From Gemmatimonadales bacterium (GTDB lineage: Bacteria > Gemmatimonadota > Gemmatimonadetes > Longimicrobiales > Gaopeijiaceae): 62,927 nucleotides of DNA. Below the pieces are notes generated by a model that had not been told where the DNA came from, did no database searches, and saw only the letters and a list, made by a program, of their open reading frames with translations. Position 1 is the stretch's first letter; the number at the start of each line of letters is the position of its first letter. The position numbers and the translations under genes were made by a program. The stretch covers positions 1 to 62,927 of the forward strand of contig REBS01000103.1 of the NCBI GenBank assembly GCA_007692605.1, read 5' to 3'. Shown one piece after another: positions 47,551 through 56,276 of this stretch.

Positions 47551-47584
47551 GGGACTCCGGGATTTGCTCCCGGGGTCCCTTTTT
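47551..47584 (+). terminator. Intrinsic terminator after rplT
   Basis: GGGACTCCGGGA (47551-47562) pairs with TCCCGGGGTCCC (47568-47579), 12 pairs with one G-U, loop TTTGC, followed by TTTTT. It ends the infC operon. Confidence 0.92.
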
Positions 47585-47666
47585 GCGTCCGCTGACGGGA
47601 TCCCCGTCGGCGGTGCCCGCACTGTACGCGTGGGCATGGGTGGTGATAGCTTACCGCCTTCCATTC

Positions 47667-47698
47667 CGGGCATCCCTTCGGTCGTTCCGAGATGCCCG
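47667..47698 (+). other. Leader hairpin before pheS
   Basis: CGGGCATC (47667-47674) and GATGCCCG (47691-47698) pair perfectly, with an inner TCGG/CCGA stem. There is no U-run. It may be a translational leader element. The 188-base gap also contains an 11-codon ATG frame (47740-47775) that overlaps the pheS start as ATGA. Confidence 0.45.
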
Positions 47699-47772
47699 TC
47701 CGCAATCGAAATCTCCTGGAACCGGTTCGAGAACGCGACGATGCACCAACATCAGATGACAGAGGCCAGGTC

Positions 47773-48813
47773 ATGAGCGGAGAGTCGACGCTGATCCACG
47801 ACCTCCGTGCTCTGGAAGCCGAGGCCCTCGAGGCCGTCGGGGCCGCTGGCGGGGCCGATGAACTCGAAGCGGTCCGGGTCTCCTATCTCGGTCGCAAGGA
47901 CGGCCGGATTTCGGCGATCCTCAGGCGGCTCGGGGAGCTTGACGCCTCGGAACGCCCCGCCGTGGGAGCCGAGGCCAACCGGGTGAAGGCGACCCTTGGA
48001 GAGGCTCTCGATGCCCGGGGGCGGGAACTCGAGGCCGCCGAGGGGATGGCGGGAATCCTGGACGAGTCCGATCTTAGCCTTCCAGCCCGATCCCGATTCA
48101 CGGGGGCGCGCCACCCCGTTACGATCGTCGTGGACGAACTGTGGGAGATTTTCCGGGGGCTCGGCTTCACCCGCGCGCGCGGCCCCGAAGTCGAGACCGA
48201 GTGGTACAACTTCGAAGCGCTCAACACCCCCCTCGATCATCCGGCCGCCGACGAGCAGGACACGATCTACCTGTCCGGCGGACACCTGCTGCGCAGCCAC
48301 ACCTCGCCCGTTCAGGTGCGGGTCATGGAGCGCTACCAGCCGCCGATCCGGGTCCTGGCTCCCGGCATGGTCTACCGCCGGGATACGTACGACGCGACCC
48401 ACGCCCCGGCCTTCGCGCAGCTCGAGGGCCTCGTGGTCGACGAGGGGGTCACCTTCGTCGACCTGAAAGCCACCCTGGCCGAGTTTGCCCGTCGATACTG
48501 GGGGCCCGGAACCCGGATCCGCTTCCGGCCCTCCTTCTTTCCCTTCACCGAGCCTTCGGCCGAGGTCGATGTGAAGCGGGTTTATCGCGATGCCGAGGGG
48601 CGGGAGCACGAGACCGACTGGCTCGAGATCATGGGAGCGGGCATGGTCGACCCCGCCGTTCTCGACAGCGCGGGCATCGATTCCGAGCGGTACACCGGCT
48701 TCGCCTTCGGGATGGGGCCGGGCCGGATCGGCATGCTCAAGTACGGGATCTCCGACATCCGCGCCTACTTCGAGAACGACGTGCGCTTCCTCCAGCAGTT
48801 CGCCCGGCGATGA
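47773..48813 (+). CDS. pheS: Phenylalanyl-tRNA synthetase alpha subunit
   Basis: A 346-residue class II subunit: HPVTIVVDELWEIFRGLGF, HLLRSHTSPVQVRVM (motif 2 area), PAFAQLEGLVVDEG, and the C-terminal GFAFGMGPGRIGMLKYGI motif 3. The N-terminal coiled coil binds tRNA. The ATG at 47773 is preceded by GAGG. It overlaps pheT (ATGA). Confidence 0.97.
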   Translation: MSGESTLIHDLRALEAEALEAVGAAGGADELEAVRVSYLGRKDGRISAILRRLGELDASERPAVGAEANRVKATLGEALDARGRELEAAEGMAGILDESDLSLPARSRFTGARHPVTIVVDELWEIFRGLGFTRARGPEVETEWYNFEALNTPLDHPAADEQDTIYLSGGHLLRSHTSPVQVRVMERYQPPIRVLAPGMVYRRDTYDATHAPAFAQLEGLVVDEGVTFVDLKATLAEFARRYWGPGTRIRFRPSFFPFTEPSAEVDVKRVYRDAEGREHETDWLEIMGAGMVDPAVLDSAGIDSERYTGFAFGMGPGRIGMLKYGISDIRAYFENDVRFLQQFARR

Positions 48814-51248
48814 ACGTATCCTTCCGATGGATCCGGGACCTGGCGCCCGAACTCGAGATCGACCCCGGTGAGGCCGCCACGCGCCTGACGGCCCGGGGCT
48901 TCCCCGTCGAGGACCGACTGGACCTCTCCCGTGGACTCCGCGAGATCCGGATCGCCCGCGTCGAAGCCGTTCGAAGTCATCCGAACGCGGACCGGCTCCG
49001 GCTGTGTGACGTCGACGACGGAACCGAGGTGGTGCAGGTAGTCTGCGGGGCCGAGAATGTCGAGGCCGGTGCGTGGTACCCCTTCGCCCCGGTGGGGGCG
49101 ACCCTCCCGGGGGGCATGACGATCCGAAAGGCGAAGCTCCGGGGTGAAGTCTCGATGGGGATGCTCTGTTCGGAAGCCGAACTCGGGCTCGGGCCCGGCT
49201 CGGACGGCCTGCTCACCCTGCACGGCTCCTTCTCGGCCGGGGACTCCTTCGTCGATGCGACCGGTCTCGACGACTATCGCCTCGACGTCGAAGTGACCTC
49301 GAACCGACCCGATCTGCTCTCCCATCGGGGCATCGCCCGCGAACTGCTTCGTGAGGGAGACGGAGAGATTCGCCTCCCGATGATCCCCGGAGAGAGCGAG
49401 GCCGCGCGCATCAGGGTGGAAGAGCTGGAGCACCGTCAGGGCGACGGGTCCGGAGTGCGGTCCGAGCGGGCCTCGATCCGCATCGATGATGCGGTGCGCT
49501 GCCCCCGGTACCTCGGCCTCGTGATCCGAGGGGTCACCGTGGGCCCTTCACCCGAATGGCTGCAGGCTCGCCTCCGCGCGGTCGGCGCACGTCCGATCAA
49601 CAACGTCGTGGACGCGACGAACTATGTCCTGCAGGAGCTGGGGCAGCCCCTCCATGCCTTCGACCTGGATCGGCTCGACGGCGGAAGCATCGTGGTCCGC
49701 CGGGCCCGTGAGGGGGAGCGCATCCGGACGCTGGACGGGGTGGAGCGGACGCTGACCTCCGAGATGCTCGCGATCTGCGACGCGGAGCGCCCGATCGCGA
49801 TCGCCGGGGTGATGGGTGGAGAGGAGTCCGAGGTCACCACGGAAACCCGCGACGTCTTCCTCGAGTGTGCGCTCTTCGCGCCGGGACCGATCCGTGCCAC
49901 GCGCAAGGCGCTGGGACTGTCGACCGACGCCTCTTACCGCTTCGAGCGAGGGGCCGATCCCGCGGGACTCACCGAAGCGCTGACCCGATGCGCCCGGGTG
50001 ATCCAGGCGGTTGCGGGGGGTGAGGTCGAGGGGCCGGTGCTCGACGAGGCGGAGCATCGGTACCATCCGCCCCGCGTAACGCTTCGACCCGAGCGGGTCC
50101 AGCGGGTCCTGGGCGTCGAGTTCGAGGAATCCCGCATCCGCTCGTTGCTCGATCCGCTCGGGTTTACGGTCGAAAGCTCGACGGGGACTGCGCTTTCGGT
50201 GGGGATTCCGGGGTGGCGGAGCTGGGACGTGACCCGCGAGGTCGACCTGATCGAGGAGATCGCCCGCACCCACGGCTACGACCGGTTCCCCGACACCCTC
50301 GGGGCCTATCGGCCGGGGACCGTCCCCGATGATCCGAGCTTCGCGGTCGAGGATCGGATTCGGGCCGAGCTTGCCGCGTGGGGGCTCCACGAGGCGCAGA
50401 CACCCGCCTTCGCCCCCGAGGGCGAGGGAAAGGTCGAGGTGCTGAATCCGATCTCGACCGAGGAGCGCTGGCTGCGTCGGTCGCTTCTTCCCGCGCTCCT
50501 TCGACGGGTGGAATACAACCTCGCCCGCGGGAACCGGGACGTGCGTCTCTACGAGATCGGAACGACCTTTCGGCCCGGCGAGGAGGGATTCCCGCCGATC
50601 GAGCGGACCCATCTCGCCTTCGTCCTTCACGGAAGGCGCGCTCCGGAGCATTGGAGCGAGCCGGACGAGGCGCTGGATTTCTGGGACGTCAAGGGCCTCC
50701 TCGAGGCGATCACCGATGTGGTGCATCCCGGTGAGTTGCGCCTGGGTGCGGCCTCGACGGACGCCGCGGACGCGGGCCCCTTCGTTCCGGGCGCCCATCT
50801 GGCGATCTTCGACGCGGCGGGAAGCCCGCGGGGTAACGGGGGCGCCATCGACCCCGCTCGGGTCGACCTGCCGCCCTGGGCGGGTACGGTATGGGGGCTC
50901 GAACTCGAGATCCCGGCGGCGGACCGGGCGCCCGAGTCCGAGACCGTGCGGCCCCTGCCGTCGCATCCGGGGACCGACCGTGATCTCGCCCTCGTGGTGC
51001 GCGACGAACAACCCTTGCGGGATGTGATGGCGCACCTGGAAGGGGGGGGCGGGGAATACTTGCGCACGGCGCGGGTATTCGATCTGTATCGAGGGGAGGG
51101 CATTCCCGAGGGATCCCGTTCGATTGCGGTGCGGTTGCACTTTCGTGCCGATGACCGGACTCTTACCGACCACGAGGTGGACGGAGTGATCGCAACCCTG
51201 TCCAGGACGCTGAAGGAGGAACTGGGTGTCGGAATCCGCGGCGAGTGA
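48810..51248 (+). CDS. pheT: Phenylalanyl-tRNA synthetase beta subunit
   Basis: An 812-residue subunit with EMAP/tRNA-binding domain (VEAVRSHPNADRLRLCDV, VVCGAENV), B3/B4 editing domain (NNVVDATNYVLQELGQPLHAFD), B5, and C-terminal FDX-ACB anticodon domain (HPGTDRDLALVVRDE). Normal length. It ends 23 bases after the start of the next gene. Confidence 0.97.
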   Translation: MNVSFRWIRDLAPELEIDPGEAATRLTARGFPVEDRLDLSRGLREIRIARVEAVRSHPNADRLRLCDVDDGTEVVQVVCGAENVEAGAWYPFAPVGATLPGGMTIRKAKLRGEVSMGMLCSEAELGLGPGSDGLLTLHGSFSAGDSFVDATGLDDYRLDVEVTSNRPDLLSHRGIARELLREGDGEIRLPMIPGESEAARIRVEELEHRQGDGSGVRSERASIRIDDAVRCPRYLGLVIRGVTVGPSPEWLQARLRAVGARPINNVVDATNYVLQELGQPLHAFDLDRLDGGSIVVRRAREGERIRTLDGVERTLTSEMLAICDAERPIAIAGVMGGEESEVTTETRDVFLECALFAPGPIRATRKALGLSTDASYRFERGADPAGLTEALTRCARVIQAVAGGEVEGPVLDEAEHRYHPPRVTLRPERVQRVLGVEFEESRIRSLLDPLGFTVESSTGTALSVGIPGWRSWDVTREVDLIEEIARTHGYDRFPDTLGAYRPGTVPDDPSFAVEDRIRAELAAWGLHEAQTPAFAPEGEGKVEVLNPISTEERWLRRSLLPALLRRVEYNLARGNRDVRLYEIGTTFRPGEEGFPPIERTHLAFVLHGRRAPEHWSEPDEALDFWDVKGLLEAITDVVHPGELRLGAASTDAADAGPFVPGAHLAIFDAAGSPRGNGGAIDPARVDLPPWAGTVWGLELEIPAADRAPESETVRPLPSHPGTDRDLALVVRDEQPLRDVMAHLEGGGGEYLRTARVFDLYRGEGIPEGSRSIAVRLHFRADDRTLTDHEVDGVIATLSRTLKEELGVGIRGE

Positions 51249-51540
51249 CGCGATGGAGCGAAAGGCCCTCTCCGAGGTGGAGGGAGCCGTGGGGCGACTG
51301 CTCGAGGAGATGGATCGACTTCGACAGCGGACGCTTCGGGCCGAGACCCGGGTCCGCGACGTCGAGGCCCTCCTCCGGCGATTCACCCGTGGTGACGACG
51401 ATCCCGCGCAGTTGCAGAAGCGGGCCACGGAGCTGCAGGCTGAAAACGAGGAGATGAGAGGACGCATCGAGGAGGGCAGGGAATCGGTGGAACGCCTCCT
51501 GGCCCGGATCCGGTTCCTCGAGGAGCAGAGCGGTGAGTGA
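51226..51540 (+). CDS. Short coiled-coil protein beside zapA
   Basis: A 104-residue protein rich in Glu/Arg/Leu with heptad-like spacing through VGRLLEEMDRLRQRTLRAE and KRATELQAENEEMRGRIEEG. It is almost surely coiled coil. GTG at 51226 is preceded by AGGAGGA at 5 bases and overlaps pheT by 23 bases. It overlaps zapA at its end. By place and shape it could be a ZapB-like cell-division partner, but no sequence signature proves this. Confidence 0.6.
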   Translation: MSESAASDAMERKALSEVEGAVGRLLEEMDRLRQRTLRAETRVRDVEALLRRFTRGDDDPAQLQKRATELQAENEEMRGRIEEGRESVERLLARIRFLEEQSGE

Positions 51541-51832
51541 GCCTCGGCAGAAGACCACGGTCACGGTGCGGATCGCCGGAGAAGAGCACGTGCTCCGCTC
51601 CTCGGCGGATCCGGACTACACCCGGGCGTGCGCCGAACACCTCGATGCCCGGATCCGCGAGATCCGCGAGCTGTCGGGAATGGTCGAGAACCACAGGGCC
51701 GTGATTCTCGCGGCGCTATCGATCACGGACCGATACTTCGAGGTAACCGAGGAACTGGAGCGGCTCAGGAAGGAAGTGATCTCGCGATCCACCAATCTGG
51801 TGAAACGAATCGACGAGGAATTGGACCGCTGA
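51533..51832 (+). CDS. zapA: Cell-division protein ZapA
   Basis: A 99-residue ZapA: TTVTVRIAGEEHVLRSSADPDYTR, then a helical HLDARIREI and SITDRYFEVTEELERLRKEV coiled coil. ZapA bundles FtsZ filaments at mid-cell. GTG start, 8 bases within the upstream gene. Normal length. Confidence 0.9.
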   Translation: MSEPRQKTTVTVRIAGEEHVLRSSADPDYTRACAEHLDARIREIRELSGMVENHRAVILAALSITDRYFEVTEELERLRKEVISRSTNLVKRIDEELDR

Positions 51833-51856
51833 CCTCGCCGGGAGCCACCCTCCCGC

Positions 51857-51994
51857 TTGCGGCGCCTCGTGCGGGGCTCCTATTGTACCGGGTGATCGAA
51901 CGGGTCGTGCTGAGGGGGACCTGAACTCCCGGCGCTCCAATCTGCGCATCACCGACCCCTTCCAAGACTATCCTCGGGGACAGGCCGTTCCCCG
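51857..51994 (+). ncRNA. Candidate structured small RNA between zapA and rny (possible 6S RNA locus)
   Basis: A promoter-like TTGCGG (51857-51862), 18 bases, TATTGT (51881-51886) starts a GC-rich stretch. GGTGAT (51891-51896) can pair with ATCACC about 50 bases on, GGGGA with TCCC inside it, and CGGGGA-N8-TCCCCG (51975-51994) forms a strong final stem. In many bacteria 6S RNA lies just after zapA. No U-run follows the last stem, and I cannot confirm the 6S fold by eye, so identity is open. Confidence 0.35.
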
Positions 51995-52010
51995 ATTCTG
52001 GAGACCATAT

Positions 52011-53591
52011 ATGGATTCCCCGCTTGCGATCGTGATCGCGGCGGCGGTGCTTTCCCTGTTCGCAGGACTGATCCTGGGAGCGATCCTGGGACGGTCCAGG
52101 GAGCGCGCACGCCGCGATGAAGAGCGGGCCCACGCCCGGGACGAGGCGTCCCGAATTCTGGAGCGGGCTCGTGAGGAAGCCGGAAGCCTTCGAAAGAACG
52201 AGGAACTGAAGGGAAAGGAAGAGGCCTTTCGACTCCGCGAAGAGTGGGAGAGGGAGGAGTCGCGCCGGCGTGAGGAGTTGGAGAGAACGGAGCGCAGGAT
52301 GGAGGAGCGGTCCGACTCGCTCGACCGGAAGTTCGATCTGCTCAACGAGCGAGATACCGCGCAGGAGTCCCGCAGTGAGGGCCTTCGCACCCGTGAGCGT
52401 GCCCTGGACGAACGAGAGTCCGAACTCGAAGCGATGGTCGAGGAGGCCCGTGCGCGCCTCGAGTCGCTGGCTGGAGTCAGCCGTGAGGAGGCCCGTCGTA
52501 CCCTCATCGCCGAGGTCGAGGACGAGGCGCGGGCCGAAGCGTCCCAGACGGTGCGCGACGTCCGCGAAGAGGCGCAGCGGACCGCCGCTCGCGAGGGACG
52601 GAAGATCCTGGCCCTCGCCATTCAGCGCATGGCCGCCGAGGAGACGGCTCAGGCCACCGTTTCGGTGGTCCAGCTTCCCTCCGACGACATGAAGGGGCGG
52701 ATCATCGGGCGCGAGGGACGAAACATTCGCGCCTTCGAGCAGGCCACCGGGATCGACGTGATCATCGACGACACCCCCGAAGCCGTGGTCCTCTCCGGGT
52801 TCAACCCGATTCGCCGCGAGATGGCCCGCATCGCGATGGAGAAGCTGATCGAGGACGGCCGCATCCACCCCGGGCGGATCGAGGAGATGGTCGAGAAGAG
52901 CCGGGGAGAGGTGGAGACGACGATGAGGGAGGCGGCCGAGGAAGCCCTCTATGACCTGGGGGTGCATGGGGTCCACCCCGAGATCGTGAAGGTTCTCGGG
53001 CGGCTGAAATTCCGGACCTCGTACGGGCAGAATCAGCTCCTGCATGCCAAGGAGGTGGCCCGACTCGCGGGGATGATGGCGGCCGAGATGGGGGTCGACG
53101 CCCAGATGGCCCGACGTGCGGGGCTCCTTCACGACGTGGGAAAGGGGATGACCCACGAGCACGAGGGGACGCACGTCGAGCTCGGCTACGAACTCTGCGC
53201 CCGCCACGGGGAGCCGGCCATCGTGCTGAATTCGATTCGCGCCCACCACGACGAGGAGCCGCACGAATCGGTCGAAGCCTTCCTGGTGACCGCCGCCGAC
53301 GCGATCTCGGGATCGCGCCCCGGTGCGCGTCGGGAGATGTTCGACACCTATGTGAAACGGCTCGAACGGCTGGAGTCGATCGCCATGGAGTACCCGGGGG
53401 TGGAGCGATGCTTCGCGGTGCAGGCCGGACGCGAGGTGCGGGTGATGGTCGAACCCGATCAGGTGTCCGACGAGGAGATGTCGAGGATCAGCGAGAAGGT
53501 GGCGCGACGATTCGAAGAGGAGCTGCAGTACCCCGGCCAGATCAAGGTCGTGGTGATTCGCGAGAAGCGCGCGGTGGACTTCGCCCGATGA
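52011..53591 (+). CDS. rny: Ribonuclease Y
   Basis: A 526-residue membrane-anchored endoribonuclease that starts mRNA decay. N-terminal helix (LAIVIAAAVLSLFAGLILGA), a long charged coiled coil (residues ~25-200), KH domain (MKGRIIGREGRNIRAFEQATG), and HD domain with AGLLHDVGKGMTHEHEGTH and NSIRAHHDEEPHE. Catalytic HD is H-D in LLHDVGK. ATG with GGAG upstream. Normal length (~520). Confidence 0.97.
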   Translation: MDSPLAIVIAAAVLSLFAGLILGAILGRSRERARRDEERAHARDEASRILERAREEAGSLRKNEELKGKEEAFRLREEWEREESRRREELERTERRMEERSDSLDRKFDLLNERDTAQESRSEGLRTRERALDERESELEAMVEEARARLESLAGVSREEARRTLIAEVEDEARAEASQTVRDVREEAQRTAAREGRKILALAIQRMAAEETAQATVSVVQLPSDDMKGRIIGREGRNIRAFEQATGIDVIIDDTPEAVVLSGFNPIRREMARIAMEKLIEDGRIHPGRIEEMVEKSRGEVETTMREAAEEALYDLGVHGVHPEIVKVLGRLKFRTSYGQNQLLHAKEVARLAGMMAAEMGVDAQMARRAGLLHDVGKGMTHEHEGTHVELGYELCARHGEPAIVLNSIRAHHDEEPHESVEAFLVTAADAISGSRPGARREMFDTYVKRLERLESIAMEYPGVERCFAVQAGREVRVMVEPDQVSDEEMSRISEKVARRFEEELQYPGQIKVVVIREKRAVDFAR

Positions 53592-53607
53592 ACGGGTGGG
53601 GGCTCCG

Positions 53608-54951
53608 ATGAGTGGTGACGAGCCGCTGGATCTGTTCACCTCGGCGCCCGAACCGGAACCGCCCGAGCCCGACCGTCCGCAGGTCTGGGATGTATCCGAG
53701 ATCAACGCTGCGGTGCGTACCCTTCTCGAAGATACGCTTCCCCCCGTATGGATCCGGGGCGAGGTGGCCAACTGGACGCGGGCGCGCTCGGGCCATTGCT
53801 ACTTCACTCTGAAGGACGATCGGGCCCAGATCCGCTGCGTGATGTGGAAGGCCCGCGCGGCGATCCTCCCCGTCGATCCCGAGGAGGGCATGCGGATCCG
53901 CGTGTTCGGTACCCTCACCCTCTACGAGGCCCGTGGGGAGTATCAGATCGGGGTCCGGGAGCTGCAGGGAGAGGGAGAGGACGGGCTCTGGAAGCTGGCC
54001 TTCGAGCGGCTCCGGCGGCAGCTCGCCGACGAAGGGATGCTGGATCCCGATCGAAAGCGGGCGATCCCCCGATTCCCCACGACCGTAGGGATTGTCACCT
54101 CGCCCACCGGCGCCGCTCTCCGGGACATCCTCACCGTGCTCCGCCGGCGGGCCCCCTGGACGCGCGTACTGATCCGGGGCGCGAGGGTGCAGGGGCAGGG
54201 CGCCTCGTCCGAGGTGGCCCGCGCGCTGAAGGCGCTGACGCGGGGCGGACAGGTCGATGTGGTGATCGTGGGGCGGGGTGGAGGGTCGATCGAGGACCTG
54301 TGGGCCTTCAACGAGGAACCGATCGCGCGAGCGATTGCGGAGTGTCCGGTTCCGGTGATCTCGGCGGTGGGCCACGAGACCGATGTCACCATTGCCGACC
54401 TGGTCGCCGACCTGAGAGCCCCGACACCGTCGGCCGGGGCCGAAGCGGCCGTCCAGGACTCCGAGGCGCTCCGGGAGCTGCTGCGCACCAGGGGCATCCG
54501 CATGGCCCGGGGGCTGCGCGGGCAGCTCGACCGACGACGCACGGTGATTCGCGAGATGCCCGCGCTGCTCCTGAGAGGGACGCGTGCGCTCCTCGATCCG
54601 CGGCGTCAGGTGCTGGAGAGCCGGAGCGAGCGACTGGTTCCCGCGGTGCGCCGGCTCCTCGGACCGGCCGAACAGGCGGTGAGCCAGATGGAGGCTCGCC
54701 TGGCACGGAGCACCCGGGGCTGGCTCGATGGACGCCGACAGCGCCTCGGAACGCTCGCTGCACAGGTCGAGGCCTTGTCTCCGCTCTCGACGCTGGCTCG
54801 GGGCTACGCGGTGCCCCTGACGGACGACGGGCAGGTCCTTCGACATCTGGACGAGTTTCATCCCGGCGCCATCTTTCAACTTCGAGTCGTGGACGGCCGG
54901 GTGCGCTGCCACGTCGATCAGAACCCCGAGAACAGGGACCCTTTCGAATGA
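53608..54951 (+). CDS. xseA: Exodeoxyribonuclease VII large subunit
   Basis: A 447-residue subunit (E. coli 456). OB-fold N-terminus (WIRGEVANWTRARSGHCYFTLKDD), then FPTTVGIVTSPTGAALRDIL, DVVIVGRGGGSIEDLWAFNEE and SAVGHETDVTIADLVADLRAPTPS in three segments, and a coiled C-terminal part. ATG 53608 chosen; a GTG 12 bases earlier is possible. Overlaps xseB (ATGA). Confidence 0.96.
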   Translation: MSGDEPLDLFTSAPEPEPPEPDRPQVWDVSEINAAVRTLLEDTLPPVWIRGEVANWTRARSGHCYFTLKDDRAQIRCVMWKARAAILPVDPEEGMRIRVFGTLTLYEARGEYQIGVRELQGEGEDGLWKLAFERLRRQLADEGMLDPDRKRAIPRFPTTVGIVTSPTGAALRDILTVLRRRAPWTRVLIRGARVQGQGASSEVARALKALTRGGQVDVVIVGRGGGSIEDLWAFNEEPIARAIAECPVPVISAVGHETDVTIADLVADLRAPTPSAGAEAAVQDSEALRELLRTRGIRMARGLRGQLDRRRTVIREMPALLLRGTRALLDPRRQVLESRSERLVPAVRRLLGPAEQAVSQMEARLARSTRGWLDGRRQRLGTLAAQVEALSPLSTLARGYAVPLTDDGQVLRHLDEFHPGAIFQLRVVDGRVRCHVDQNPENRDPFE

Positions 54952-55235
54952 GCGGTACCGAACGGTCGGAATCAGGAATCGAGGCCTCGTCCGAGTCCCC
55001 GAACGGGCAGGAGGCCCCCTCGCTCGAGGATCGCCTCCGACGGCTCGACGAGATCGTCGTGCGCCTCGAAGGTGGCGACGTGAAGCTCGAGGACGGCCTC
55101 GAGCTCTTTGAAGAGGGGGTCCGGCACATTCGAGAGGCCGAGACCCTGCTTTCCCGGGCGGAAATGAGGGTCGAGGAGCTCATCGGAGAGTCCGGGGAGC
55201 TCAAGACCCGTCCCTTCGAGGAGGGGGAGGGCTGA
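54948..55235 (+). CDS. xseB: Exodeoxyribonuclease VII small subunit
   Basis: A 95-residue subunit: LEDRLRRLDEIVVRLEGGDV, LEDGLELFEEGVRHIREAE and LSRAEMRVEEL, the helical-hairpin signature. The first 25 residues are a Ser/Glu-rich extension. It starts in ATGA overlap with xseA. Confidence 0.93.
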   Translation: MSGTERSESGIEASSESPNGQEAPSLEDRLRRLDEIVVRLEGGDVKLEDGLELFEEGVRHIREAETLLSRAEMRVEELIGESGELKTRPFEEGEG

Positions 55236-55237
55236 TC

Positions 55238-56152
55238 GTGCCCGCGACGGAATTCGAGCTCGGCTCCTTTCTGCGCAGGGAGCGCGAGTGGGTGGAAGCG
55301 GCCCTTCTGCGGGCGCTCGATCGACTCCTCCCGGAGCTCCCCGCCGCTCTGGCGGCCCCCGTCCGGTTGGGGGTGACGACGGGAGGCAAGCGACTCCGAC
55401 CGATCCTGTTCGTCTCGGCCTACCGGGCTGCCCGGGGTCCGGAGCGCCCCGTCGATCAGCTCTACGACCTGGCGGCGCCCCTCGAGCTGATCCATGCATA
55501 CTCGCTGATCCACGACGATCTTCCCTGCATGGACGACGCGCCCCTCCGACGCGGTCAGCCCACCCCCCACGCCGTCTATGGCGAGGCCGAGGCCGTGCTG
55601 GCCGGTGCCACGCTGATTCCTGCCGCCGGCCGGCACCTCTGGTGGGTGGCCGGCGAGGCGGGCGTCGAGCCGGGAGGGGCCCGGGAACTCCTTCGACTCC
55701 TTGCCCGCGCGGCGGGGGGAGCGGGCATGGTCGGAGGGCAGGCGCTGGACCTCGACGCCGAGGGGCGGGCGCTGGACCGGATGGCCCTCGACGACCTCCA
55801 TCGCAGGAAGACCGGGGCCCTGTTGACCGCGGCGCTGGAGATGGGAGGGGTGGCCGCAGGGGCCTCTGCCGACGTTCGAGGGGCGCTGGTGGAGTACGGT
55901 CGCGAGATCGGCCTCGCTTTCCAGATTGCCGACGACGTACTCGACGCGACGCAGACCGCCGAGACGCTCGGCAAGCGCCCCTCCGACTCCGAGCTCGACA
56001 AGTCCACGTACGTTCGGCTCCTGGGGGTGGCCGGAGCTCGGACGGAGGCTCGGAGTCGGGTCGAGTCCGCGATCCGCGCGCTGGACCGGTCCCATGTCGG
56101 GTCTCCGGAGCTCCGGGCCCTCGCCCGATATGTGGTGGAGCGCGGGCACTGA
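55238..56152 (+). CDS. ispA: Polyprenyl (farnesyl/geranylgeranyl) diphosphate synthase
   Basis: A 304-residue short-chain trans-prenyl synthase. First Asp motif in LIHDDLPCMDD followed by RRGQPTPH, second in FQIADDVLDATQT, then KSTYVRLLG. Lys/Arg for IPP in GGKRLRPI. The residues before the first motif (AYSLI) do not settle product length by eye. GTG start 2 bases after xseB with GAGGGGGAGG upstream. The xseA-xseB-ispA-dxs order supports the assignment. Confidence 0.93.
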   Translation: MPATEFELGSFLRREREWVEAALLRALDRLLPELPAALAAPVRLGVTTGGKRLRPILFVSAYRAARGPERPVDQLYDLAAPLELIHAYSLIHDDLPCMDDAPLRRGQPTPHAVYGEAEAVLAGATLIPAAGRHLWWVAGEAGVEPGGARELLRLLARAAGGAGMVGGQALDLDAEGRALDRMALDDLHRRKTGALLTAALEMGGVAAGASADVRGALVEYGREIGLAFQIADDVLDATQTAETLGKRPSDSELDKSTYVRLLGVAGARTEARSRVESAIRALDRSHVGSPELRALARYVVERGH

Positions 56153-56276
56153 AAGGAAAAATCACGCCGTCCGGACCCGGCGGACCGGGGCGGGGGCTCC
56201 GGGGTAATGAGCCGACAATTCGAAAAGACCCGGGTCCCCCGCCCGGCTTCGATCATCAGACGCTGGAGAAATTACG

